DNA from: Candidatus Bathyarchaeota archaeon
GTDB lineage: Archaea > Thermoproteota > Bathyarchaeia > Bathyarchaeales > Bathycorpusculaceae
Direction of reading: 5' to 3'
DNA: 64,000 nucleotides
NCBI GenBank assembly: GCA_026014745.1
Contig: JAOZHS010000001.1
Span: 558,001 to 622,000 of the forward strand
Below, piece by piece: positions 24,402-33,800 of the stretch. The notes under the pieces were generated by a model, which saw only the letters and a program-made list of their open reading frames with translations, was not told the origin of the DNA and made no database searches. Each line of letters starts with the position of its first letter. The first letter of the stretch is position 1. A program made the position numbers and the translations under genes.

Positions 24402-25472
24402 GTGAATGTTGAAAAGTTTCTGGAAGAGAATGCTCCCTTAATCGACAAAGCCATCGAAAAATATATTCCCCGACAATTCAGCAAAGACGCGGTTCTCTTC
24501 AAAGTAACCCCGCCCATGTACAGCTACACCATCGAACCAATGGACAAAGCAATTGCCGAACCCATCTGGGATATGCTGGACCGCGGAGGCAAACGTTGGC
24601 GACCCGCGCTGTTTCTGTTAATTTGTGAAGCTTTGGGTAAAACGGCAGATTACTGCTTAGACTTCTCCGTCATACCTGAAGTTATCCACAATGGAACCCT
24701 CGTCATCGATGACATAGAGGACTCATCCGAGGTGCGCCGAGGCAAGCCCTGCACCTACAAACTTTTCGGTCTTGACATTTCGGTGAACGCAGGCAACGCA
24801 ATGTACTACCTACCGCTGCTGCCCATAATGGCTAACCGAAACAAGCTTTCTGCGGAAATGCAGCGCGACGTGTATGAGGTGTATGTGCAGGAGATGATTA
24901 ACCTCAGCATGGGTCAAGCTATGGATATTGCATGGCACCGCGGTATAGCTAACGCAGATGACCTTGCTGAAGCTGATTATCTGCAAATGTGCGCTTACAA
25001 AACTGGTACGTTGGCAAGGATGGCGGCGAAAATGGCTGCGGTGCTTGCAGAAGCCAAACCCGCCCTCGTCGAGAAATTAGGTCGATTCGCCGAAAGCATA
25101 GGCGTCGCTTTCCAGATGCAAGATGACATTTTGGATTTAACGGGAGCAGAATTCGCCAAAAGCAAAGGCTGCGTCGGTGGAGACATAACCGAAGGCAAAC
25201 GGTCACTTTTGGTCATTTACACCCTAAAAGTTGCTTCTGCAAAAGATAAGGCGCGACTGCTCGAAATCTTGGGCATGCACACCAGCGACCAAACCCTACG
25301 CGACGAAGCCATCGCCATCATGCAAAAGTACGGAGCAATGGACCATGTAAAAGCGACCGCTGAAAATATGGTTGCGGAAAGCTGGGCGGAAGCCGAAAAA
25401 CTCTTGCCCACGCCCGAGGCTAAGGAAAAATTAAAAGCGTTCGCCGAATTCTTGATAAAGCGCAACAAGTAA
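24402..25472 (+). CDS. Polyprenyl (geranylgeranyl) diphosphate synthase
   Basis: 356 residues with a GTG start. It is a trans-prenyltransferase that condenses isopentenyl diphosphate with allylic diphosphates to make the C20 or longer chains of archaeal lipids. The first aspartate-rich motif DDIEDSSEVRRG and the second DDILDLTG are intact, preceded by GKRWRPALFLL. The residue block HNGTLVI before the first motif contains small side chains, consistent with chains of at least C20 (inference). The gene starts two bases after the isomerase stop. Confidence 0.93.
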   Translation: MNVEKFLEENAPLIDKAIEKYIPRQFSKDAVLFKVTPPMYSYTIEPMDKAIAEPIWDMLDRGGKRWRPALFLLICEALGKTADYCLDFSVIPEVIHNGTLVIDDIEDSSEVRRGKPCTYKLFGLDISVNAGNAMYYLPLLPIMANRNKLSAEMQRDVYEVYVQEMINLSMGQAMDIAWHRGIANADDLAEADYLQMCAYKTGTLARMAAKMAAVLAEAKPALVEKLGRFAESIGVAFQMQDDILDLTGAEFAKSKGCVGGDITEGKRSLLVIYTLKVASAKDKARLLEILGMHTSDQTLRDEAIAIMQKYGAMDHVKATAENMVAESWAEAEKLLPTPEAKEKLKAFAEFLIKRNK

Positions 25473-25475
25473 GGT

Positions 25476-27245
25476 TTGGCGAGCGTAGAGACTTTGGCAC
25501 TTCAAACTGACTCTGAATTACGTGAGTTTATCCGCAAAGCAGCCCTCCTAAACGCGGTGGGGCATGATGGGAAAGCGCAGGCTGGCGCTATGGTCGGCAA
25601 GGTTCTGGGCGAGAAAGCCGAGTTGCGTAGCCGCGTTAAAGAACTCTCGGCCGTTATAGGTGAGGTTGTTGCGGAAGTTAACGGTTTATCTTTGGCTGAG
25701 CAGAAGGCGATTGTGGAGAAGAATTGGCCTGAAACTCAAAAGAAACATGAAGCCGAGGAAAAAAAGCTGCCGCCCCTGCCTAACGCTGACAAATACAAGG
25801 TTATCGTCACCCGTTTCTCACCTAACCCGGACTGCGTGTTGCACTTAGGCTCCGCGCGCGCAATCGTGCTCAGTCACGAGTACGCCCGCATGTACAACGG
25901 CAAATTCATCCTACGCTTCGAAGACACCGACCCAAAAACCAAGAAGCCCGCCCTCAAATACTACGAAAGCATCCGCAACGACCTCAAATGGCTCGGATGC
26001 CAATGGGACGAAGAATACATCCAAAGCGACCGCCTAGAAATCTACTACGGCTACGTCGAAAAAATGGTCGCCGACGGCAACGCCTACGTCTGCGAATGCA
26101 CACCTGAAGAGTTCCGCAAAACGACGCTGGCAAAAGAAGCTTGCCCCTGCCGCAACATATCCCCCGCAGACCAACTGGAACGCTGGCACAAGATGCTTGC
26201 TGGCGGCTACCAAGAAGGCCAAGCTGTTGTCCGCGTCAAAACCGAGTTGGATCACCCTAACCCCGCCATCCGCGACTGGCCAGCCCTACGCATAATCGAC
26301 ACTAAAAAGTATCCTCATCCGCGGGTAGGCAGCAAATATTTCCTGTGGCCCCTCTACAACCTCGCCGCAGGCATAGATGACCACCTTCTGGGCATGACGC
26401 ATATAATCCGGGGAAAAGAACATTACACCAACATGGTCCGCCAGAAATACATGTACAAGTATCTCGGCTGGGAATACCCCGAAGCCATCCACTACGGCAG
26501 ACTAAAAATCACCGGTGCCGCACTCTCCAAATCCAAGATTGTCGCAGGCATCAAAGAAGGCGACTATGCAGATTTCGATGACCCACGCCTCGGCACCTTT
26601 GCAGCACTCAAAAAACGAGGCATCACTGCGGAAGCTATCAAAAAAATGATAGTTGAAGTCGGTGTAAAACCCAACGATGTCACCCTGAGTTGGGAGAACC
26701 TTTACTCGCATAACCGCAAAATACTCGACGCCTCAAGCGACCGCTACTTCTTCGTAGCCGACCCCGTCGAACTCAAAGTCATAGGTTTACCCAAAACCTT
26801 CCACGCCAAATTGCCCCTGCACCCCGAGCACCTCGAACGCGGCATCCGAGAATATACCGTCGCGCCATGTGGTGATGAGGGGGCTGCAAGCTTTTGGATT
26901 ACCCAAAAAGACGCCCAAGCCATGCAGACCGACCAAACCATACGACTAATGGAACTCTTCAACATCAAAATCCAAAACGTCACAGCCAACTGCGTCACTG
27001 CTGCGTATGCCAGCGAATCTTACGAGGATGTCCGAAAAATCAAGGTGCAGCTTATCCAGTGGATACCCCAAGGCACCCAGTACCCTGCCGAAGTCGTCCA
27101 GCAGGATGCAACGGTTGTGGGAGGATTTGCGGAGGCAGCCTGCAAAAAGTTAAAGCCAGACGCCATCATACAGTTTGAGAGGTACGGCTTTGTCCGCGTA
27201 AACGAAGTCGCCGACAAACTAGTCGTCTATTACGCCCAAAAATAG
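25476..27245 (+). CDS. gltX: Glutamyl-tRNA synthetase (archaeal type)
   Basis: 589 residues with a TTG start three bases after the prenyltransferase stop. It charges tRNA(Glu). The class I signature is SPNPDCVLHLGSAR, with HLGS where HIGH is usual. The KMSKS loop appears as GAALSKSKI. Archaeal/eukaryotic-type features are an N-terminal helical domain of ~95 residues and a beta-barrel anticodon-binding C terminus. CECTPEEFRKTTLAKEACPC near residue 210 may bind zinc. It is the last enzyme of the long lipid-translation operon, followed by srp19 after 11 bases. Confidence 0.95.
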   Translation: MASVETLALQTDSELREFIRKAALLNAVGHDGKAQAGAMVGKVLGEKAELRSRVKELSAVIGEVVAEVNGLSLAEQKAIVEKNWPETQKKHEAEEKKLPPLPNADKYKVIVTRFSPNPDCVLHLGSARAIVLSHEYARMYNGKFILRFEDTDPKTKKPALKYYESIRNDLKWLGCQWDEEYIQSDRLEIYYGYVEKMVADGNAYVCECTPEEFRKTTLAKEACPCRNISPADQLERWHKMLAGGYQEGQAVVRVKTELDHPNPAIRDWPALRIIDTKKYPHPRVGSKYFLWPLYNLAAGIDDHLLGMTHIIRGKEHYTNMVRQKYMYKYLGWEYPEAIHYGRLKITGAALSKSKIVAGIKEGDYADFDDPRLGTFAALKKRGITAEAIKKMIVEVGVKPNDVTLSWENLYSHNRKILDASSDRYFFVADPVELKVIGLPKTFHAKLPLHPEHLERGIREYTVAPCGDEGAASFWITQKDAQAMQTDQTIRLMELFNIKIQNVTANCVTAAYASESYEDVRKIKVQLIQWIPQGTQYPAEVVQQDATVVGGFAEAACKKLKPDAIIQFERYGFVRVNEVADKLVVYYAQK

Positions 27246-27256
27246 GAGAACTAAAC

Positions 27257-27574
27257 ATGCGCAAACTTGACGGTCAAGTCATAATCTGGCCTGTCTACTT
27301 CGACGTTAACAGGTCCCGCGAGGAAGGACGCCGCGTCCCCAAAGCCCAAGCGGTGCAGTCACCTAAAATCACTGAGCTCCAGGAAGCCGCCACCAAGATG
27401 GGTTTAGCGCACGAAATCAACCTTGAAGCGCATCACCCCAAATATCACTGGGCAAAAACAGGCATGCTCATTGTGGAAAAGAAGGAAGCCAAAGAAGCAC
27501 TAATCAAAAAATTCGCCAAACAACTGATAAAAATTAAAAATCAGCAGCAGTCGCAACAACCAACCAAACGTTAA
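27257..27574 (+). CDS. srp19: Signal recognition particle 19 kDa subunit SRP19
   Basis: 105 residues. Binds the S domain of SRP RNA and helps SRP54 attach. Recognised by IIWPVYFDVNRSREEGRRVPK at the N terminus and by LEAHHPKYHWAKTGMLIVEKK, the characteristic segments of archaeal SRP19. A Gln-rich C-terminal tail ends the protein. A short gap after gltX suggests the same transcript. Confidence 0.93.
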   Translation: MRKLDGQVIIWPVYFDVNRSREEGRRVPKAQAVQSPKITELQEAATKMGLAHEINLEAHHPKYHWAKTGMLIVEKKEAKEALIKKFAKQLIKIKNQQQSQQPTKR

Positions 27575-27682
27575 CTACTTAATTTTCGGCTCCGTATGGG
27601 TCCTGCTTAGTTTTAAAAATTGTATTTGACCAGAAAATGTGCTACTTACTGAGAAACTAACAAAATAAAAGAAAGAAAAAAA

Positions 27683-28075
27683 TTATGCTTTTTCTTTGCT
27701 GATTAGAACCGCGTTGACGACGCCATCGTTGCCTGGTCGGCTGGTAACTCTCGCTAAGCCGAGTTCGGTTTCGATTTCTGCGCCTTTGGTGATGACACCT
27801 CGGCGGTTAAAGTCAACGTTTGCGTCATTGCGTACTACGCGGGTGATTGCGCTTTTCTCTGTTTTACCGCTTTTAGGGTCGGTAACGGAGGCAATTTTGT
27901 CGCTGAGAACCTTGGTTTTCATGTTGCCGCCGATTCCGCGGGTGCTTTTGCGGCGGGGTTCACCGAGGAGGGTTTCTGCTGGGTATCCGCCTGCTTCGTA
28001 CTTTTTCTTGCTACGGTAAACGCGTTTTTTACCGCCTGTAAGTTTCCTTTTACGTAAGCTGCTGTGAGTGGACAT
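27683..28075 (-). CDS. Ribosomal protein eS8
   Basis: 130 residues. Small-subunit archaeal/eukaryal protein. The basic N terminus LRKRKLTGGKKRVYRSKKKYEAGGYPAETLLGE (in pieces) and the RGIGGNMKTKVLSD segment, followed by VTSRPGNDGVVNAVLI, are diagnostic. It is a single gene on the minus strand, convergent with srp19, with 108 bases and a T-rich end between them. Confidence 0.95.
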   Translation of the reverse strand: MSTHSSLRKRKLTGGKKRVYRSKKKYEAGGYPAETLLGEPRRKSTRGIGGNMKTKVLSDKIASVTDPKSGKTEKSAITRVVRNDANVDFNRRGVITKGAEIETELGLARVTSRPGNDGVVNAVLISKEKA

Positions 28076-28206
28076 ATCTCAACTTTCCTAGATTGTGCAG
28101 TCACTAAAACTCTGGATTTCCATATAAATCTATCCATTACGAGTGCATTATTCAAGGCAGCAAAGGCAGACACCTCAAAGACCCATCCCCCGTCCTAATT
28201 TGTATC

Positions 28207-28310
28207 GGGGATTTCTACTGGTTTTCAACATGTTAATGGGGCTTGTTTTCAGCCAATAGTGTCCTACCCCTCTTAGGTTTCTGTAGGTTTTCTGAATGCC
28301 TTGGCTGCTT
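28207..28310 (-). repeat. Dispersed GAGGGGTAGG repeat, copy D
   Basis: Read on the minus strand, it shares AGAAACCTAAGAGGGGTAGG with copy A, and the following ACACTATTGGC, CCATTAACATGTTGAAAACC and AGTAGAAA.CCCC with copy C. The upstream CCTATTTGGAT part is only weakly kept. It lies in the spacer between the LLM oxidoreductase stop and the eS8 gene. Confidence 0.75.
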
Positions 28311-28331
28311 CTTTGCGGCATTAAACTTTTT

Positions 28332-29306
28332 TCACTGGAATTTGGTGACAACTTTTTCGGCGAATAACTTTAACGAGTCTGCCTCGCTGTTTTTGTTGTC
28401 TAAGTGTCCTCTAAAGTTGACGATTAGATATTGTATGCCCGTTTGCATGAGTTTCTCTATCTTCACCGCTACCTCGTCAGGGGTTCCGTAGAGGACCATT
28501 TCGTCTAGCTCCTCATCACTAACCTCTGGTTCCCGAAACTCAGCTAAGGCGCTGTTTAAGTCCTCTTTGTTTTCAGCGATTACCACGGTAGCAAGAGTGG
28601 TCTTCAATATTTCGTCATAATCGCGACCTACGTCGTTGCAATGCTTCTTTAGCACTTCAAGTTTATCTTTGATTGCTTTGGGTCCCCCGAAAAGGTTGCA
28701 GGCATCAGCATATTTGGCGACAATCCGTAGCGTTTGTTTTTCTCCGCCTCCGCCAATCATTATGGGTGGATGGGGTTTTTGGATTGGTTCTGGTAGGCAG
28801 AGGGCGTTGTTTACTTTGTAATAGTTGCCATGGAAGGTGAAGCCTTTGGGGTTTGTCCACATGCCTTTTATGATTTGAACTGACTCCTCAAGTCGTTTGC
28901 CGCGTTCTAGAATGGTTAAGAAGGGTATGTCGTAGGCGTTGGCTTCTGGTTCAAACCAGCCTGCGCCTATGCCTAAAATTAGTCTTCCGTTACTCATCAA
29001 ATCAACGTTTGCCGCCATTTTGGCGAGTAAGGCGGGATTACGGTAAATATTGCCCGTTACCAATGTTCCGAGTTTGATTTTGCTTGTTACCTGCGTTAAC
29101 CCAGAAATCGTTGTCCAAGCTTCAAGTATTGGTTCGTCTATGTTGCCCACATACGGTATCTGGAGGAAGTGGTCCATTACGAAGAAGCCGTCAAAACCAT
29201 GTTTCTCCGCGTATTGCGCTCTTTCTTTGACAGTTTCAAAGATGGAGTTTCCTACTCCATCATAGGTGAAGCAGGGGTGTTGGAGACCGAATTTTAGTTT
29301 TGACAT
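28332..29306 (-). CDS. F420-dependent LLM-class oxidoreductase
   Basis: 324 residues. Luciferase-like TIM-barrel fold. It opens KFGLQHPCFTYDG, followed by AEKHGFDGFFVMDHFLQIP, a GTLVTGNIYRNPALLAKMAANVD segment, LGIGAGWFEPEANAY and IMIGGGGEKQTLRIVAKYAD. These are the cofactor- and substrate-contact strands of F420-dependent members such as methylenetetrahydromethanopterin reductase or glucose-6-phosphate dehydrogenase relatives. The exact substrate is unknown. It implies the host makes coenzyme F420. The ATG at 29306 follows GAAAGGGACATGT. Confidence 0.85.
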   Translation of the reverse strand: MSKLKFGLQHPCFTYDGVGNSIFETVKERAQYAEKHGFDGFFVMDHFLQIPYVGNIDEPILEAWTTISGLTQVTSKIKLGTLVTGNIYRNPALLAKMAANVDLMSNGRLILGIGAGWFEPEANAYDIPFLTILERGKRLEESVQIIKGMWTNPKGFTFHGNYYKVNNALCLPEPIQKPHPPIMIGGGGEKQTLRIVAKYADACNLFGGPKAIKDKLEVLKKHCNDVGRDYDEILKTTLATVVIAENKEDLNSALAEFREPEVSDEELDEMVLYGTPDEVAVKIEKLMQTGIQYLIVNFRGHLDNKNSEADSLKLFAEKVVTKFQ

Positions 29307-29381
29307 ACATGTCCCTTTCTTGATAGGGTTAATTAATTTTTATGAACCCAATAAACCCGTAAAGATAAGAAATTGTTTGCC

Positions 29382-30116
29382 CTATGTATCTGGGTTTTCT
29401 GGCTGTGCGTCTACATCCTGTGTTGCCTGTTTTTCTTCTTCTGTTTCTTTTCTTTGTCGTTCTGCCGCGTCTTCTTTGATGGCGTCGCCGAAAACCTTGC
29501 GCAAGTCCCGTTTAAGCGTCGTCATGTCTTGTGTTAATCCAAAGTAATCCGCGAAGTAATCCGTAGTCTTCAGAGCCAAGGAGCGTCCACTACGTTCCGT
29601 CACAATTAACCCCATGTCTTTGAGCATTTTGACGTGTCCATACGCGTGTTGACCGCGGACTTGGATGACACGTTTCTGAGTAATAGGTTGGCGATAGGCG
29701 ATGTAGCTGAGGGTTTTGAGGGGACCCGACGAGAGCAAAGGTCGATTCACCAGCTTCTTGATAAGCGGGGTGAATTCGGCTTTGACTTGAAGTACGTAAC
29801 GTTCATCTTTTAGCGCAATGATTTCGAGTGCACGGCTGTTTTGGTATTCTTTGATGAGTTCTTCTACGTAAGTTTCGACTCTCTTTTTAGAGCGGCTGTT
29901 TAAAACTTGACCCAACTCGTTGATGTTTAGGGGGCGACCTGCAATGTAGAGGGCAGCCTCCAAAAGGGCAAGGGCGCGGGTTTTACGCTGGCCAGCTTGC
30001 GCTGGACTCTCCTGTGCTTCTTCAACCTCGGGGGCAGTCGTCTCAGTTGCCTCTTTAGTTTTTAGGGGCTCAGGAGTTTGGTTTGGTTCTGTTGTTTGGT
30101 TTTTAGGGTTTTCCAA
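29382..30116 (-). CDS. scpB: Segregation and condensation protein ScpB
   Basis: 244 residues. Kleisin-associated winged-helix subunit of the SMC complex. After a charged, Thr/Glu/Pro-rich N-terminal extension (~45 residues), the core RALALLEAALYIAGRPLNINEL, LKTLSYIAYRQPITQKRVIQVRG and LIVTERSGRSLALKTTDYFADYFGL (in pieces) is typical of ScpB. The C-terminal ~35 residues are again charged and Gln/Glu-rich. Its start overlaps the end of scpA by 14 bases. Third gene of the smc operon. Confidence 0.92.
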   Translation of the reverse strand: MENPKNQTTEPNQTPEPLKTKEATETTAPEVEEAQESPAQAGQRKTRALALLEAALYIAGRPLNINELGQVLNSRSKKRVETYVEELIKEYQNSRALEIIALKDERYVLQVKAEFTPLIKKLVNRPLLSSGPLKTLSYIAYRQPITQKRVIQVRGQHAYGHVKMLKDMGLIVTERSGRSLALKTTDYFADYFGLTQDMTTLKRDLRKVFGDAIKEDAAERQRKETEEEKQATQDVDAQPENPDT

Positions 30117-30810
30117 CGTTTAGTTTCCCCACAGCTATGTAGAGTTCCTCGGTTTCATCATTCTGCCAGAGGCTAACTAAGCCATCCTGTGCAAGGAACA
30201 ACAAGTAAATAAAGGTTCTAAGCGCCTCAATTCGCGTCATGCCCTTGGTGAGGGTTGTGAAATCGATTATGCCTTGACCGCCAGTTTTTTCTATAAGTAG
30301 GGCGTAGAGTTTGTCGACTTGGAACTCTAGTTCCGCTATGAATTTGTCAAATTTAGGCAACAAATCGGTAACGGCAGGCAAAACTGGGTGTTGCTCGATT
30401 GCGTGGTTGAGTGACAAGAGCTTTTCGCCTTTTAGGACGTCGTCGAGGACTTCGAGAAGATGCTGGATAGTGGTTGAGGTTAATTCGTGGCGAAGCGGCA
30501 AAAAGAGGGGCGGCGGGACGAAGTCGGTTGGGACGCGGGGCGGTGGAGGCGGAGGCTCCTGCAAAGTGAGCAGTAGTTTGGATTTCATAAGATAAATCAA
30601 TGCTGAGGAGTCAAGGGCGACGCCTGAAGCGCGGAAATCAACTTTGTTGGGCGCGGTTTTCTCCATTTCCATAAGAAAAGAGCGCAGCAGATAGGCAATG
30701 TTGACGTTCCATGGCGTGAGTTTTTCAAGTTTGCTAATTTCAAAGAGGATGTTCCAGGGTGGTCGCAGATAGAAGGGGCGCCGCATAGGGGACGTTGAAG
30801 TGGACGCCAT
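30103..30810 (-). CDS. scpA: Segregation and condensation protein ScpA (kleisin)
   Basis: 235 residues. The kleisin that closes the SMC ring and binds ScpB. Shown by FEISKLEKLTPWNVNIAYLL, DFRASGVALDSSALIYLMKSKLLL and the C-terminal winged-helix segment ALRTFIYLLFLAQDGLVSLWQNDETEELYIA (in pieces). A Pro-rich linker (EPPPPPPRVP) sits in the middle. The start codon overlaps the stop of smc by one base, and the end overlaps scpB, so the three subunits are made from one transcript. Confidence 0.9.
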   Translation of the reverse strand: MASTSTSPMRRPFYLRPPWNILFEISKLEKLTPWNVNIAYLLRSFLMEMEKTAPNKVDFRASGVALDSSALIYLMKSKLLLTLQEPPPPPPRVPTDFVPPPLFLPLRHELTSTTIQHLLEVLDDVLKGEKLLSLNHAIEQHPVLPAVTDLLPKFDKFIAELEFQVDKLYALLIEKTGGQGIIDFTTLTKGMTRIEALRTFIYLLFLAQDGLVSLWQNDETEELYIAVGKLNVGKP

Positions 30811-33800
30811 TAGGCTGAGGGGACCTCCGAGGGGAACTTGGCGGTTATAACGTTGGAGACTCCGTTACGTTCATAGACACCGTAGACTTTCTGCGCCTTG
30901 TTGACCATTTCAGGACGTAAACTGATGACTATGAATTGGGTTTTGGATGCTTCTTCTAGGAGGGTTTCGGCGAGTTTGGTGGTGTGGTAAGCGTCTAAGT
31001 GGGCATCCACCTCGTCAAGCACATAGAAGGATGCTGGCGAGAACTCTTTGAGCGAAAAGATGAAAGCAACTGCCGAGATAGAGCGTTCCCCACCTGAGGC
31101 GCCGCTGACGACAATGCTGGGTTTGTTGGGGAACTGTACAATCATGTCGATTCCGCCCACAAACGGGTCCTCAGGGTTCTCAAGCTTAAGAGTGGCGCTT
31201 CCGCCGCCCGTCATTTTTTCAAAGTAAACCGTGAGAGTGGAATTGATTTTCTCAAACGCAGTCATGAACACTTTTCGTTTCTTGGCTTCAATTTCATCCA
31301 TAAACGCGACGATGGCTTGTTTTTCGCGTTCCAACTCGTTTAGGCGCACGGAGAGTTCGCGGTAGCGGCTGATTTGGTCGATATAGTGTTGGCTTGCAAG
31401 CTGGTTGATGGCTCCGATGCGTTCAATCTCAAACTGCATCATCCGGATGCTGGTTTCAGCTTCCTGCACCTGCCGCGGAGTCGCCTCCAAGGGCTGCTCA
31501 TATCCGAGTTGGCGAAGCTGGGCTTGGAGTGTTTGGAGCCGCATTTGAGTTGTTTCCATTGCGACATGTAACTGATTGTAGAGTTTGTCGGCGCTTTCAT
31601 ACTCTGCGTCGAGCACTCGTAATTCGGAGTCGATGGAGTCAATTTGGGACGTGAACTTTTTGGATTCCTCTCGCGCCGACAACACCGCGTTTGAAAGCTC
31701 TACCCGGCTCTTCTCAAGGTTATCCGTCTCCTGTTTTAAGCCGTCACGTTCGGCTATGGCGTCAGTGACTTCTTTCTCCAGTTTGGCTTGTTGCTGCTCA
31801 ATGCGGGTAACCTGCAGTTTAGTGTTCTTGTAGCCGGGGCGTAGCACGTGGTCAAACTGGGCTTGATTAGTGTTAATCTCAGTCTGCACCGAGCCGATGC
31901 GTTGCCGTAGCGTGTTGGCTTCTTCGCCAAGTTTTTCACGCTGCACTTCAAGTTCTTGGATGTGCGCAACATCGGTTTTGAGTCGAAGTTCGGCGATTTG
32001 GACATGGATTTTTTTAAGGTCAGCCTGAATGTTATTGCGTTCGTTACGGTACATTGCCATGCGGCCCTTGTAGGCTGCCGCTTCCCGTTCGAGTTTGCCG
32101 CCCGATTTTTCAATGTGCCGAATGTTGAATTGAGTGCGTTTTACGCCTCGTCTGATTCGGATGATTTCTCGGTCCAGTGTGGCGATGGATTCGGTTAAGC
32201 GGGCAATTTCGATTTTGGTATGTTCGAGGTCTTCTTCGATGGTTGCGATGTCTGTGCCGCGTTGAGCGAGGTGGGTTTGGAGTGCTCGCACAGCTTCGTC
32301 GAGGCTTTTGAGTGCGTTTTCGCTGGGGATTATGGTGGAGAAGTCGATGGGGGCACGGTAGTAGCCGCTTTCAAATGCTCCGGGTTCGTAGACGTCGCCG
32401 TTGAGGGTGACGGCGCGGTAACCTTCGTTTGAGAGTGCGAACCCCACTTTATCGTTAGAAACGACAATGGTGTCGCCGAACACGTAGTTGATGGCTAACT
32501 CGTAGCTGCCGTCATACTTCATAAACGCTGAAAGTGGTCCTACAACGCCTTCTCGGCGTGGAGCGTCTTTATGTTTGGGGTTGATGACTCCCTGGAGGGG
32601 AATAATTTTGATTCTGCCCAGCTTCATCTTCCGAAGCGACTCAGTACACGTGAAAGCAACATCAATGTCTTTTACAACCAACGCGTCTAGCCAGCCTGTT
32701 GCGGCAGCGTCAATGGCTTTCTTGTAGCTTTTGTCAATTTTTATGAGGCTTCGAAGCCGACCATGAATTCCCGATATGGCGCCGACATCGCCCATTTCCT
32801 CAATGCCCCGTAGCGCTTTCTCTTCAGCCGCAATGGTTGCCGCCAAATCCCGCTGAGTCGCAAACTCGATGACGGCGTCTTTCGCGGAACTGGCGATTTT
32901 TTCTGCCTCGCTTATTTCTTTCTGCACGGTTTCTTTTTGGATTTTTTTGCGTTCGATAGTTGCTTCAAGGTGCTTTTGTTGGGCTCTTTGGTCACGCTGG
33001 ACTGCTTCAAGCTCGCTTAATGATTTTTCGATTTCGTTTAAGCTGGCTTGGAATTTTTCTTTACGGACACTTAAGTTTTTGATTCTGCCGTTGCATAGGC
33101 GTAGTGCCGCTTTGTCCTGTTTGTACTCGGAACGAAGATAGGCGAGGCGTTTGATGTGGCTTTCGATTTGGGTGTCTAAGGCGCGGATTTGCTGATTGTT
33201 ATCATCCAAACCTGACCAAAGCTCTGTGGTCTGTTTGGCTAATGCTTCATGGGCGGCTTGCTTTTCTGTTATCTGTGCGGTAAGTTTTTCGTGTTCAGCG
33301 CGGAACGCCCTGATTTTGAGGCGGTTTTCCCTGATTTCCTTCTGCAACGTTTCATGTTGGGTAACGTTGTTTTCTCTAACACGTTTAAAACTCTCCAGAC
33401 TCGCCTGTCCAGCGCTGATTTTAGAGTTTAGCTCTGTTAGTTTGGATTTTAACTCGCCGATTTTAATCTGAACCTTAAGAACCTCAGAACCACCCGCCTC
33501 TAAGCCTTCCCCACTGAGTTTACGCCACTCGCCCTCAATGTCGTGGCGTCGGTTACGTCGCAGGTCACGTTCTGCTTTGAGTTTGTCGACTCGTTCCTTG
33601 ACTTTTTGAGCTTGCGTGGTGCTTTCATTGATTTTTTGATTTTGCTGGGTGACGTCGTTTGAGATTTTTATGGCTTGGAACTTCTTAACTTCGTTTTGGA
33701 TGAATTCGAAACGCAGCAGTTGGTTGCGTTCACGTTCGAGGTCATCGAGGCGTTTTTGTACCTCGTCGATTCTGCCCATCGCGGTACGGATGGATATGTC

